64,000 nucleotides of DNA, taken from NCBI GenBank assembly GCA_964419335.1, contig CAYQOX010000017.1:1-64000 (forward strand), read 5' to 3'. Below, piece after piece: positions 52,812 through 61,234 of the stretch. A program made the translations under genes and the position numbers. The DNA is from CAYQOX01 sp964419335 (GTDB lineage Bacteria; Hinthialibacterota; Hinthialibacteria; Hinthialibacterales; Hinthialibacteraceae). The number at the start of each line of letters is the position of its first letter. Position 1 is the first letter of the stretch. The notes under the pieces are model-generated. The model was given only the letters and a program-made list of their open reading frames with translations. It had not been told where the DNA came from and searched no databases.

Positions 52812-53030
52812 ATATAAGTATAGATTTGGTAAGCGGCTAAAGAAATCCTTCTTGGTTGCTGTTTCCAATCTGGCGGCGTTGCCGATCAGGTTGGTCATTG
52901 CCTTGGGGCCGTTCTCCATGTCATACAATTCTTGCAAATATCAAAAGCGTGCACATTTTTGGACTTGTCTTCTCCAAACTCGCTCGCTTGACCCGTAACG
53001 CTCCGTGATATACTTGATTTGCTCAATTTT
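52812..53030 (-). pseudogene. Decayed coding remnant (unidentified)
   Basis: On the minus strand one frame reads IEQIKYITERYGSSERVW...CAR, then an in-frame stop (52941-52943), then YLQELYDMENGPKAM, NLIGNAARLETATKKD. The peptides on both sides look protein-like and continue in the same frame, so this seems a former gene broken by a stop codon. No start codon or ribosome binding site is seen, and its 3' end runs into csrA. Family not recognised; a transposase or phage origin is possible but unproven. Confidence 0.3.
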
Positions 53031-53166
53031 TTTAAAAAAAACCCCACCCCCTGGAAAGAAATCACAACCCCTTGCAAACTGGTTCATTTTCTATGGTAAG
53101 ATAAAACTTCATCTTTGGCTCAAGCGCTCATGTCGGTAAATCCCAAGTGATGAATCTCTGCTCAAC

Positions 53167-53337
53167 GCATTTTCCGATGTTATGGCTTGAGATCCCTTGG
53201 CCAAGCGGGATTCACTCAAAGAAATCGCCCCAGAGCCATACATCAGCGACTGTACGGTGAGCACCTATCGAACCCGCATTTTAACTGCACTCCAGCGCCG
53301 AATAGGTTCAATATGCGATCGTAGAAAATTGATTTAA
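53167..53337 (+). pseudogene. Remnant of a LuxR/NarL-type HTH response regulator
   Basis: The + frame reads FSDVMA, stop (53188-53190), then DPLAKRDSLKEIA, YISDCTVSTYRTRIL and ends at TAA 53335-53337. This is the GerE/LuxR helix-turn-helix of NarL-type regulators (expected form: VM..LA.GDSLKEIA..L.IS..TVSTYRTRIL). The in-frame stop, missing receiver domain and lack of a start mark it as a dead fragment. Its last bases overlap the end of the convergent cheB gene. Confidence 0.6.
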
Positions 53338-54431
53338 TTCACAGAATGGTGCGTCTTACGAACCGGTAAAATCGAAGCCACCATGAAAGACGCGATTTGA
53401 TCCAAGGGAAGGATATGCTTGGCCCCTCCGAGCTTAATCGCCTCGCGGGGCATCCCAAAAACCACACAGGTTCCTTCATTTTGAGCAATCGTCAACGCGC
53501 CCTTGTCATACAGCGCCTTCAGCCCCGTCGAGCCATCTCCCCCCATCCCGGTTAAGATAATCGCTTCCACCCGGGCCCCTACATTAGTGGCCACTGAATG
53601 ATAAAGCACGTCGACCGAAGGCCGATGGCGGTTTACGGGCGGGGTCTGAGTCACCTTGGCGCTATATTTTCCTATTCCCGAACGTACGACTTCCAAGTGA
53701 TAATTTCCCGGAGCGATCAAAGCGGTCCCCGGTTGCACAGGATCACCATCTTCGGCTTCCTTGACATGAATACGCGAGAGGGTATTTAAACGTTCCGAGA
53801 ACGCCTTGGTGAAACCTGGTGGCATGTGCTGAACCACTACTATGCCGGGGAGATTATCAGGAAGCTGGGTCAAAACCTCCTTAATGGCTTCCGTCCCTCC
53901 AGTGGAAGCCCCGATCGCGATGAGATCCATATGGGCGGGCTGAACCGAGGGTAGAGGCTTGGCGACGGCGGGTTTGGCAGGTGTCGTGCGCACCGCAGGG
54001 GCTCCATGTTTTTGTAACGTCTTGGGGCTTCTTTGTCGCCCCACAGCGATGATCTTGCGCGAAAGTTCATCAACAATCTCTTCAATCCTGTCACCAAACG
54101 CATGCGGTTTGGTGACAAAATCAACCGCTCCCAGTTCGAGTGCCCGCATGGTGGACTTTGCGCCCTTTTCTGTATGAGAACTAACCATAATAACCGGCAG
54201 ATTATATTGTTCCACGATCTCCGGCAGCACTTCCAACCCGCCCTTCGTACGCATTTCCACATCCAAGGTTATCACATCGGGGTTGAACTGCTTTATTTTA
54301 TTATGTACAAAACTTCCATCCTGGGCAGTACCGACGACTTCAATACGCGAATTACTGTTCAACAGATCGCTCAGCATTTTTCGCACAAGAGCGGAATCAT
54401 CAACAATCAATACACGAACGGGCTCGGGCAT
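53334..54431 (-). CDS. cheB: Chemotaxis protein-glutamate methylesterase CheB
   Basis: 365 residues. Receiver domain (1-120): VLIVDDSALVRK, phospho-acceptor D57 in VITLDVEM, Lys in VTKPH. A Pro/Ala linker (about 130-165) leads to the methylesterase domain, where the triad is present: Ser in IGASTGGTEA, His in VVVQHMPPGFT, Asp in GMGGDGSTGL. It removes methyl groups from (and deamidates) chemoreceptors when phosphorylated by CheA. Last gene of the chemotaxis operon; 145 bases after cheA with no terminator seen between. Confidence 0.95.
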   Translation of the reverse strand: MPEPVRVLIVDDSALVRKMLSDLLNSNSRIEVVGTAQDGSFVHNKIKQFNPDVITLDVEMRTKGGLEVLPEIVEQYNLPVIMVSSHTEKGAKSTMRALELGAVDFVTKPHAFGDRIEEIVDELSRKIIAVGRQRSPKTLQKHGAPAVRTTPAKPAVAKPLPSVQPAHMDLIAIGASTGGTEAIKEVLTQLPDNLPGIVVVQHMPPGFTKAFSERLNTLSRIHVKEAEDGDPVQPGTALIAPGNYHLEVVRSGIGKYSAKVTQTPPVNRHRPSVDVLYHSVATNVGARVEAIILTGMGGDGSTGLKALYDKGALTIAQNEGTCVVFGMPREAIKLGGAKHILPLDQIASFMVASILPVRKTHHSVN

Positions 54432-54576
54432 TGCAAAGAGTCCCTTTCTAATCTCAACAACTGAAAACTACGAATGCAACTCGAAAAACATTGTTTGGCA
54501 ATGGAACATATCGGAAGAACACCAAAAATTCTCTTAACTAAGAATTGTATCTCTTCGTACACGTAGGAGAGAGGGA

Positions 54577-56664
54577 TCAAATGGCAACTTGTTTCTTTTT
54601 GGTGCCAAGAAGGGTGGTTTCAATCAAGGAGACCGTATCCAAAATGAGAATGACGCGGCCATTCCCCAAAATAGCCGCCCCCGCGATATAAGGCGCATGA
54701 TTCAACTCCCCGCTTAATGATTTAATTACAATTTCTTCCTCATTCACCATGCGATCGACAATCAACCCCACTTGCATATTCCCGTTTTTAATCACGGCAA
54801 TATACAGCTTATCTTCAGAGACCGATTGATCTTCCATCTCCACCACGTTTTTCAAATTCAACAATGGAACCACCTGATCGCGTAAACGAATCACTTCGCC
54901 CTTGCCCTCCACTGTGAAAATAGCCTTCCGCTCAATGCGAATGGTTTCCGAGATATGAGAGATCGGAATCGCATACATCTCTTCATTGCATTCAACCAGT
55001 AAGGCTTGAATAATTGCCAAGGTAAGCGGGAGTTTAATAAAGAAGGTGGTCCCCACTCCGATTTCACTCTCAATTTCGACCGAACCGCCCAGTTGTTCGA
55101 TGGAACGGCGCACGACATCCATTCCTACCCCGCGTCCGGAGATATCTGTGACTTCTTGCGCCGTAGAAAATCCAGGACGAAAGATAAGCTGATAACACTC
55201 ACCGGTCGAGAGTGAATCCGCTTCTTCATGGCTTATCACCCCCTTTTCAAGGGCTTTTTTCTTCAGGAGTTCGGGGTCCAATCCCTTCCCATCATCTTTG
55301 ATCGAAATCACGATATGGTTGCCAATGTGGGAAGCGTTGAGATGAAGCAATCCCTCTACGGGTTTCCCTGCAGCTTTGCGTTCTTCTGGGGTTTCAACCC
55401 CATGATCCACCGAGTTTCTCACCATATGCATTAAGGGATCACCAATCTGGTCAATAATCTTCTTATCCAGTTCGGTCTCTTCTCCCTCAAGAATCAAGTT
55501 AATCGATTTTCCCCGGTTATGGGAAAGATCACGAACCACACGGCGAAATCGAGCGAACACCGTACCAATAGGAACCATTCGGGCATCCATAATCGTTTCT
55601 TGCAGCTGGGTCAGAAACATCCCCTGCTGAAGAATCGTATTCAACATTTCTTCCTCTGTGCCCCCCTTGCCATGCTGGTTCATTAATTGCTGAGAGAGTT
55701 CTTGAGCCCGTCCCCGCTGGATCACCATTTCCGCGGCAAGATTCAGCAAACGATCCAACTTATCAATACTAACCCGCACGGTTTGCACCTTGGTGTTATC
55801 CTCACGCCGGTCAAACGAAGTCGTCACTTCTTTGGGTTCTTGAGACGCCTCTTGCTTTTCCTCCGTAGAAGGTTGCTCTTGCTCCTCAGGCCATTCAAAC
55901 TGTTCGTTCTTGGTTACCTCGCGCACTTCGACCGATTCAACTTCGGCCACCGAACAATCATGCTCTATGGTTTGCTCCTCTTCTTCGGTAGCATATAGCA
56001 AAGAGAGATAGACCCCGATTTCCTGATCATCATCGGAGAGATCAGGAGCCGTTTGAATGACAGTACCATGCCGGTTGAGATTGTTGATAATAAGAAAAGC
56101 GCGGGTCGAGGCCATCTGCACCTCGGGAATAAATTTCACCGTAATCTCGTAGATTCGATTTCCCGACAAACGCAATTCTTCCACTTTTAAGCGAGTTTCC
56201 TCGTTCATGCGCACCCGCGGCTGGGACACTTCCTTCTCCACCGCATCTTGCAGCGATTTTTCTCCCTCCAGAATCTCGGTAAACATTTTGATGAGATCAT
56301 CGGCCTTGTGTTTGGTCTCATTCTTCGTGGCTTCAATCTCCTGATCTTGGAGATGAGCAAGCATGTCTTTTAATACATCAAAACTCTTGAAGAGGAGATT
56401 AACTGTATCCACGTCAATCTGGATATTCTCCGTCCGTAAATAATCGATCAAATCTTCCATTCGATGGGTAAATTCGCTCACGTGCATGAATCCCACCATG
56501 GCGGAAGAAGATTTCATCGTATGCGCCGAGCGGAACAGAGAATCGAGGGCCTCACGATTGCTTGGATCTTTTTCCATATCCAGCAATGCATCGGTCATAA
56601 TTTGAAGATGCTCTTCGGCATCCTGATAAAACAGATCGATATAATCTTGCGTATCAAAAGACAT
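54577..56664 (-). CDS. cheA: Chemotaxis histidine kinase CheA
   Basis: 695 residues. P1/Hpt domain with H48 in FRSAHTMKSSSAMVGF, a middle region (~150-290) that includes an acidic Glu/Gln linker, the P3 dimerisation segment (VRVSIDKLDRLLNLAAEMVI), P4 kinase domain with MVRNSVDHGVE (N box), DDGKGLDP (G1), DISGRGVGMDVV (G2), and a C-terminal CheW-like P5 domain (ALLVECNEEMYAIPI, VVPLLNLKNVV). P2 is not clearly recognisable. It passes phosphate to CheY and CheB on receptor signals. RBS GGAGAAGG. 56 bases downstream of cheR. Confidence 0.95.
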   Translation of the reverse strand: MSFDTQDYIDLFYQDAEEHLQIMTDALLDMEKDPSNREALDSLFRSAHTMKSSSAMVGFMHVSEFTHRMEDLIDYLRTENIQIDVDTVNLLFKSFDVLKDMLAHLQDQEIEATKNETKHKADDLIKMFTEILEGEKSLQDAVEKEVSQPRVRMNEETRLKVEELRLSGNRIYEITVKFIPEVQMASTRAFLIINNLNRHGTVIQTAPDLSDDDQEIGVYLSLLYATEEEEQTIEHDCSVAEVESVEVREVTKNEQFEWPEEQEQPSTEEKQEASQEPKEVTTSFDRREDNTKVQTVRVSIDKLDRLLNLAAEMVIQRGRAQELSQQLMNQHGKGGTEEEMLNTILQQGMFLTQLQETIMDARMVPIGTVFARFRRVVRDLSHNRGKSINLILEGEETELDKKIIDQIGDPLMHMVRNSVDHGVETPEERKAAGKPVEGLLHLNASHIGNHIVISIKDDGKGLDPELLKKKALEKGVISHEEADSLSTGECYQLIFRPGFSTAQEVTDISGRGVGMDVVRRSIEQLGGSVEIESEIGVGTTFFIKLPLTLAIIQALLVECNEEMYAIPISHISETIRIERKAIFTVEGKGEVIRLRDQVVPLLNLKNVVEMEDQSVSEDKLYIAVIKNGNMQVGLIVDRMVNEEEIVIKSLSGELNHAPYIAGAAILGNGRVILILDTVSLIETTLLGTKKKQVAI

Positions 56665-56720
56665 AAATCCTTCTCCTCTTCACCTGCCCTAGGCAATCTG
56701 AGATCCTACTCACCCATTTG

Positions 56721-57620
56721 TTATTTTCTGCGATAAATAGAAGGAGCAATATATTCGAATTCAGTATGACCGCTGAACAAGGTCTCGCTGTGTCCCAAAA
56801 ACAAATAACCACCCGGACGCAGCACTTGCCAATGTTTCTTTATAATTTGACTTTGCATTTCCTGATTAAAGTAGATAAGAACATTCCGGCAAAAAAGAAT
56901 ATCAAAATTTTTCAACGTACGCTGGTAATCTAGTTTAAGATTGATCTTCTTAAAAGAAATCAATTGCTGGACTTCCGGTTTCACCTTATAACGGTGATTC
57001 CCTTTAAGGAAATATTTACGTAGGAGATCAGGCGAGACCGGCTTGAGTTTGTCTTCGTTATAAATCCCCTCAAGAGCGACCCGCAGCACCGTCTCCGATA
57101 TATCAGAGGCCAAAATCTCGATGCGTTTGTTTTTCAGCATCTCCAACAGGAAAATAGCGATAGAATAGGGCTCTTCCCCGGTAGAACAAGCCGAAGACCA
57201 AATTCGTACAGGTTGATGAGAGCGCTCATCGAGTAGCTCCGGGATAGCACGCTCTCTCATAAATTTAAAGTGATTATATTCACGGAAAAACTCGGTCTTA
57301 TTGGTAGTGACCGCATCGACAAACTCAACGATTTCCTGTTTCCGATTTTTCCCGTTATCGAGATAGGTAAGGTACTCGGTAAAACTCGTAAGCCCGAGAT
57401 GGCGCAAACGCTTCGACAAGCGGTTAATCAGTAAATAACGCTTGCTTTCTTTAATCTCAATCCCTGCGGTATCATAGATGATCTTCCGAAGCTTATTGAA
57501 CTCGGTATCCGTCATGGGAGAAACCCGGGGAAACGTACCGGCTTCCCCATAACTATTTATTCCTGAATGATTTGACGGGGATAATGAAGCTGCCATTGCC
57601 GTTGTTCTTACACCTTTCAT
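56721..57620 (-). CDS. cheR: Chemoreceptor methyltransferase CheR
   Basis: 299 residues. The first ~35 residues are a variable extension. The N-terminal helical domain has FNKLRKIIYDTAGIEIKESK and RLSKRLRHLGLTSFTEYLTY; then TTNKTEFFREYNHFKFM. The SAM-binding site is RIWSSACSTGEEPYSIAIFL, followed by EILASDISETVLRVA and DILFCRNVLIYFNQEMQ. It methylates receptor glutamates. Its ATG overlaps the stop of cheX (ATGA), so the two are translationally coupled. Confidence 0.95.
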   Translation of the reverse strand: MKGVRTTAMAASLSPSNHSGINSYGEAGTFPRVSPMTDTEFNKLRKIIYDTAGIEIKESKRYLLINRLSKRLRHLGLTSFTEYLTYLDNGKNRKQEIVEFVDAVTTNKTEFFREYNHFKFMRERAIPELLDERSHQPVRIWSSACSTGEEPYSIAIFLLEMLKNKRIEILASDISETVLRVALEGIYNEDKLKPVSPDLLRKYFLKGNHRYKVKPEVQQLISFKKINLKLDYQRTLKNFDILFCRNVLIYFNQEMQSQIIKKHWQVLRPGGYLFLGHSETLFSGHTEFEYIAPSIYRRK

Positions 57621-58090
57621 GCTTTATCCGATTGTTCCAACCCAACATAAATATCAATTGTACCCACATCGGTTTCCAGGGGCACAATAATCATCGGTAT
57701 TTTTAAAGAAGAAATCCTCACATTTTGAGCCATCACTAAAGTAGGCGGCGAGATTTCAATGGGAAAACCACCCGATTCAAGAGAGACAGAAGCCTTTCCG
57801 GTAATGATGTTGCCTAATTCGCCCAAAGCGCTGCGGGCCATCTCATCAAATTCCGCCACTTCCGCCCCCATCATCATACGAGAGACGACGGATTTGGCTG
57901 TCGATTCATCAAAGCCATAAATGACCTGACCATGTATTGTACCTACGACCCCAAGAATGGCACAAACATCGCGAAACGGCTGATTGGGATCCTTCATCGC
58001 CAACTTGCCCCGCTCTGTTTTGAGTTGGGCGATTTCTTCCAATACATTCGAGGCCGATTCCACAAAAGGATTGACATATTCCACTTTCAT
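57617..58090 (-). CDS. cheX: CheX-like CheC-family phosphatase
   Basis: 157 residues from ATG 58090, preceded by GGAGGAG. One CheX/CheC domain: VEYVNPFVESASNVLEEI at the start, IYGFDESTAKSVVSRMMMG, and the active-site helix ALGELGNIITGKAS with the E-x2-N motif that places Glu and Asn for CheY-P hydrolysis. The second half ends with IVPLETDVGTIDIYVGL. It should dephosphorylate CheY-P. Only one active motif is seen, typical of CheX rather than CheC. In operon with cheY (68 bases upstream) and cheR. Confidence 0.9.
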   Translation of the reverse strand: MKVEYVNPFVESASNVLEEIAQLKTERGKLAMKDPNQPFRDVCAILGVVGTIHGQVIYGFDESTAKSVVSRMMMGAEVAEFDEMARSALGELGNIITGKASVSLESGGFPIEISPPTLVMAQNVRISSLKIPMIIVPLETDVGTIDIYVGLEQSDKA

Positions 58091-58158
58091 TATTTTCAAA
58101 ACTCCTCCAAAGAAATGACTCATACCTGCCTATCACGCATGCACCGCTTCATTTTGCT

Positions 58159-58524
58159 TCAGTTATCGAGAACCTTCTTCACCGCTTCTATGACTCGATC
58201 CGGCTGGAAAGGTTTTACGATAAAATCCTTTGCGCCTGTTTTAATGGATTCAAGCACATTCGCCTGCTGACCAATCGCACTACACATAATCACTTTGGCG
58301 TTGGAATCCATTTCAACGATTTTTTTGAGCGCTTCCAGCCCATCCATCTCGGGCATGGTGATATCCATGGTGACTACGTCTGGCTTTAGGGTCTTGTATT
58401 TATCCACGGCATCTTGCCCATTCACAGCCTCGCCAACCACCTCGTAGCCCCCTTTCGTTAACACATCTTTTAATGTCGCTCGCATAAACGCGGCATCATC
58501 GACGATCATTACACTGTTTCCCAC
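58159..58524 (-). CDS. cheY: Chemotaxis response regulator CheY
   Basis: 121 residues, a single receiver domain: SVMIVDDAAFMR, phospho-acceptor D54 in VTMDITMPEMDG, MCSAIGQQ and Lys in FIVKPFQP. The start is GTG 58524, placed by AAGGAGAAG; the ATG six codons later would cut into the first strand. It carries the signal to the flagellar switch. First gene of the operon cheY-cheX-cheR-cheA-cheB. Confidence 0.93.
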   Translation of the reverse strand: MGNSVMIVDDAAFMRATLKDVLTKGGYEVVGEAVNGQDAVDKYKTLKPDVVTMDITMPEMDGLEALKKIVEMDSNAKVIMCSAIGQQANVLESIKTGAKDFIVKPFQPDRVIEAVKKVLDN

Positions 58525-59051
58525 TGATCTTCTCCTTCAACCTGTTTGGTAAATTTTTAAAGGGATTGTTACGATTCCTTTGATAAATATGTACACTCCC
58601 CCTCCTCACCTCAGAGAGGTAGCCACGCATCACGCCGTATCCAATATAAATACACTATCGATCATCAACTCATTCAATGAACATGAACCAGTTCGTTTAC
58701 CATGAGGTTGCTTTTTCTTAAACTGTAACAATTCTTGTACCAACATCACCCCTGGCAAAGAATCCTCCACGATTAACATGGAGTATACCGTATAGCAGGA
58801 TAACACCAAAATCCTACGAACAAATAGTAATCTTACTTTACTATTTAATCGATAAAGACAAAACAGGAATAATTTGTACTTTTTTGCTTTCTTCCAAGAA
58901 GCCGCCCACGTACAATCAATGAAAGCATTTATCAATATGAAAATTCTTTCGCCTTTTTCATATCATTTTGATAACAAGCATCCGAATTTTGGCTAATTGT
59001 ATTTCAATGAGATACAAAGATAGCCCCCCTGAAGTTCGCCTGTATACCCCC
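58525..59051. other. 527-base gap between cheY and ruvA
   Basis: No supported gene. A minus strand open frame (58630-58935) contains MLIVEDSLPGVMLVQELLQF, which faintly recalls the start of a receiver domain but has no further receiver motifs and no ribosome binding site. The right part should hold the end of the ruvCA transcript and the left part the cheY promoter; no strong terminator is seen. Confidence 0.4.
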
Positions 59052-59663
59052 TCAGCGATGTTTCAACCCTTCCTTCACCATTTGAGTCACATCAACATCC
59101 TCACCCAGATGGGCAATGGCAGCCGCGATGGCGCGCTGGGCTTCCTGCGGCTTGCACCCCAGGGTGATCAGAGCATCTTCGGCCTCACGCCGTTTCCCAC
59201 TGGAACCAGAAGCAGTCGCCGATGATTCAGACGCTTTCACCGATACCGGCGCTAGGAATACCGGATGAGAAATGCGTTTAAGATCAAAAATCAATTTCTC
59301 CGCTCGCTTTTTACCTATCCCCGGCACTTGACACAACAAGCCCGGTTCATCCTTTTGCACCGCTTCCACCAATCGTGGCACGGGAAGATGAGACAAAATA
59401 TCCAAGGCCACTTTATTGCCAATCCCACTCAAACCAACCAAAAGCTGAAAAATCTCCCGTTCCTCTTTGCTCGCGAAGCCAAAAAGACGTATTTCGTCCT
59501 CACGCAGGTATAAATGCGTATGAATGATCACGGTTTCACCGGGTGCAGGTAATTCCCGGTAGGTGGTTAGAGGGATCCACACGGTGAAACCCACCCCCCC
59601 TACATCAATCACCGCCTCCTCTTCACTTTTCGAATAAAGTATGCCTTGAAGAAATGTGATCAT
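59052..59663 (-). CDS. ruvA: Holliday junction branch-migration protein RuvA
   Basis: 203 residues from ATG 59663. Domain I: MITFLQGILYSKSEEEAVID, VGGVGFTVWIP, HTHLYLREDEIRLFGFAS. Domain II has the two helix-hairpin-helix motifs LVGLSGIGNKVALDIL and CQVPGIGKKRAEKLIFDL. A Ser/Ala linker leads to the small domain III (EDALITLGCKPQEAQRAIAAA) that contacts RuvB. It forms tetramers on Holliday junctions and loads RuvB. ruvB is not adjacent here. 52 bases downstream of ruvC. Confidence 0.95.
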   Translation of the reverse strand: MITFLQGILYSKSEEEAVIDVGGVGFTVWIPLTTYRELPAPGETVIIHTHLYLREDEIRLFGFASKEEREIFQLLVGLSGIGNKVALDILSHLPVPRLVEAVQKDEPGLLCQVPGIGKKRAEKLIFDLKRISHPVFLAPVSVKASESSATASGSSGKRREAEDALITLGCKPQEAQRAIAAAIAHLGEDVDVTQMVKEGLKHR

Positions 59664-59715
59664 CGCCTTGTCTGGAAGCCAATATTTCGCAGGTCTCTCC
59701 AATACTTTCTCACCC

Positions 59716-60240
59716 TCATCGGTGAAGCGCTTTCTCGATCAAGCGATTCGCCTCGCGAGAATGCATATACGTCAATGCCGCCGCGAGCGCATCCGCCGCA
59801 TGATCCGGCTCCGGCAGTTTCGGCATCGATAAGAGGATCTGCACCATTTTTTGTACCTGCTCCTTGTTCGCCCGCCCTTTTCCCACGATCGCCGATTTAA
59901 TTTCTGTCGGACTAAATTCGGTCATGGGAATTTGCAAACGCGCGGCCGCCACGATCACCGCCCCCCGTGCCTGCCCCAACGAAAGCGCAATCGACACATT
60001 CTGGCAATAGATGACTTTTTCATACACCATGCATTCTGGCTCATATTTCCGGGTTAATTCCTCCACCGCCTCATAGAGGGTATTCAATCGCTGAGAAAAG
60101 GGATGCCGCGGATTGGTTTTCACTGCTCCATAATCAACCAGAGCCGCATTACGTCCGCGAATATCAATGATGCCATAGCCCATGGCTTGCAAACCGGGAT
60201 CGATCCCCATAATTCGTTCCGTACGTGATGGTTCTGGCAT
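59716..60240 (-). CDS. ruvC: Holliday junction resolvase RuvC
   Basis: 174 residues. The four acidic residues of the RuvC RNase-H-like site are present: Asp in MGIDPGLQAMGYG, Glu in CMVYEKVIY, and two Asp in PDHAADALAAALTY. QARGAVIVAA and KSAIVGKGRANKEQVQKM match the family. It nicks Holliday junctions symmetrically, guided by RuvAB. RBS AAGG. Followed by ruvA. Confidence 0.95.
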   Translation of the reverse strand: MPEPSRTERIMGIDPGLQAMGYGIIDIRGRNAALVDYGAVKTNPRHPFSQRLNTLYEAVEELTRKYEPECMVYEKVIYCQNVSIALSLGQARGAVIVAAARLQIPMTEFSPTEIKSAIVGKGRANKEQVQKMVQILLSMPKLPEPDHAADALAAALTYMHSREANRLIEKALHR

Positions 60241-60297
60241 TGGTTTTAACCTTGAAAAGCATTACGATGTTTCAAAACATACTATAGACAGGGACAT

Positions 60298-60324
60298 AAA
60301 AAAAGGGCACGGGTGAAGTGCCCT
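60298..60324 (-). terminator. Rho-independent terminator between yebC and ruvC
   Basis: On the minus strand: AGGGCAC, 7-base loop, GTGCCCT, then a run of seven T. It ends the yebC transcript before ruvC, which would then need its own promoter or read-through. Confidence 0.85.
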
Positions 60325-60350
60325 CTTGTGAATAACGTTTACTTCACTCA

Positions 60351-61100
60351 TTAAGAAGCCATCTTTGCGAAGACTTCTTCGGGAATATCGAAATTCGCGT
60401 AGACGTTCTGGACATCGTCGTTATCTTCAAGAGCTTCCATGAGTTTAAGCATACTTTCCGCAGTTTTGCCCTCAATCGCTACGGTCGTCTCCGGCACACG
60501 GGTAAGTTCTGCACGTGCGATAGTGAAATTCTGTTCCTCCAAACTTTTGCGCACCTGGTCAAAATCTTCCATCGCCGTATAGATAATCGCCGAACCATCC
60601 TCGAATTGGACATCTTCGGCGCCCGCTTCGATCGCGGCTTCCATGAATTCATCTTCGTTCAGTTCTTCGCTTTCGATCCGAATTTGGCCGCAGCGATTAA
60701 AGATCCAGGAAACACTGCCGGATTCGCCCAAATTCCCCCCGTATTTGCCGAACAAATGACGCACCTCAGCCGTGATGCGATTTTTGTTGTCTGTCAGCAC
60801 TTCCACAAAGACCGCGACGCCCCCGGGGCCATAACCTTCATAAGTGGCTTCTTCGTAAGTAACCCCCGGCAGCTCTCCCGTTCCTTTTTTGATCGCTTTA
60901 TCGACGTTGGAACTGGGCATATTCGCATTTTTTGCGTTTTCCACCGCCGTTCGTAAACGCGGGTTGGTATTAAGATCCCCCCCGCCGAGACGAGCCGCGA
61001 CCGTGATTTCCTTTATTATCTTCGTGAAGATTTTGCCACGCTGAGCATCCAGCTTGGCTTTCTTGTGTTTAATCGTACTCCATTTTGAATGGCCTGACAT
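60351..61100 (-). CDS. yebC: YebC/PmpR-family protein (TACO1-like)
   Basis: 249 residues, full length. MSGHSKWSTIKHKKAKLDAQRGKIFTKI is the family hallmark, with NANMPSSNVDKAIKKG, YEGYGPGGVAVFVEVLTDN, VRHLFGKYGGNLGESGSV, EAGAEDVQFEDGS. It was long called a transcriptional regulator; recent work links the family to ribosome function at proline-rich stretches. RBS GAGG. The yebC-ruvC-ruvA order is the common one. Confidence 0.95.
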   Translation of the reverse strand: MSGHSKWSTIKHKKAKLDAQRGKIFTKIIKEITVAARLGGGDLNTNPRLRTAVENAKNANMPSSNVDKAIKKGTGELPGVTYEEATYEGYGPGGVAVFVEVLTDNKNRITAEVRHLFGKYGGNLGESGSVSWIFNRCGQIRIESEELNEDEFMEAAIEAGAEDVQFEDGSAIIYTAMEDFDQVRKSLEEQNFTIARAELTRVPETTVAIEGKTAESMLKLMEALEDNDDVQNVYANFDIPEEVFAKMAS

Positions 61101-61234
61101 AACTTACCGATCCTCATTGAAATAAGTTTAGTGGAAGAGGCCGCTAGCCTCAAAAAGAATAGCGCAGTAGTATATCACCACAATCTTAGTTTACAACCAC
61201 CTGTTGATTTGTAACAGTGGAAAAGAAGTAAAAA

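Noticed and set aside
58630..58935. Minus strand open frame with MLIVEDSLPG, resembling a receiver-domain start
   Set aside because: Only this short stretch resembles a receiver. No later Asp, Thr or Lys motif and no start signal, so treated as chance.
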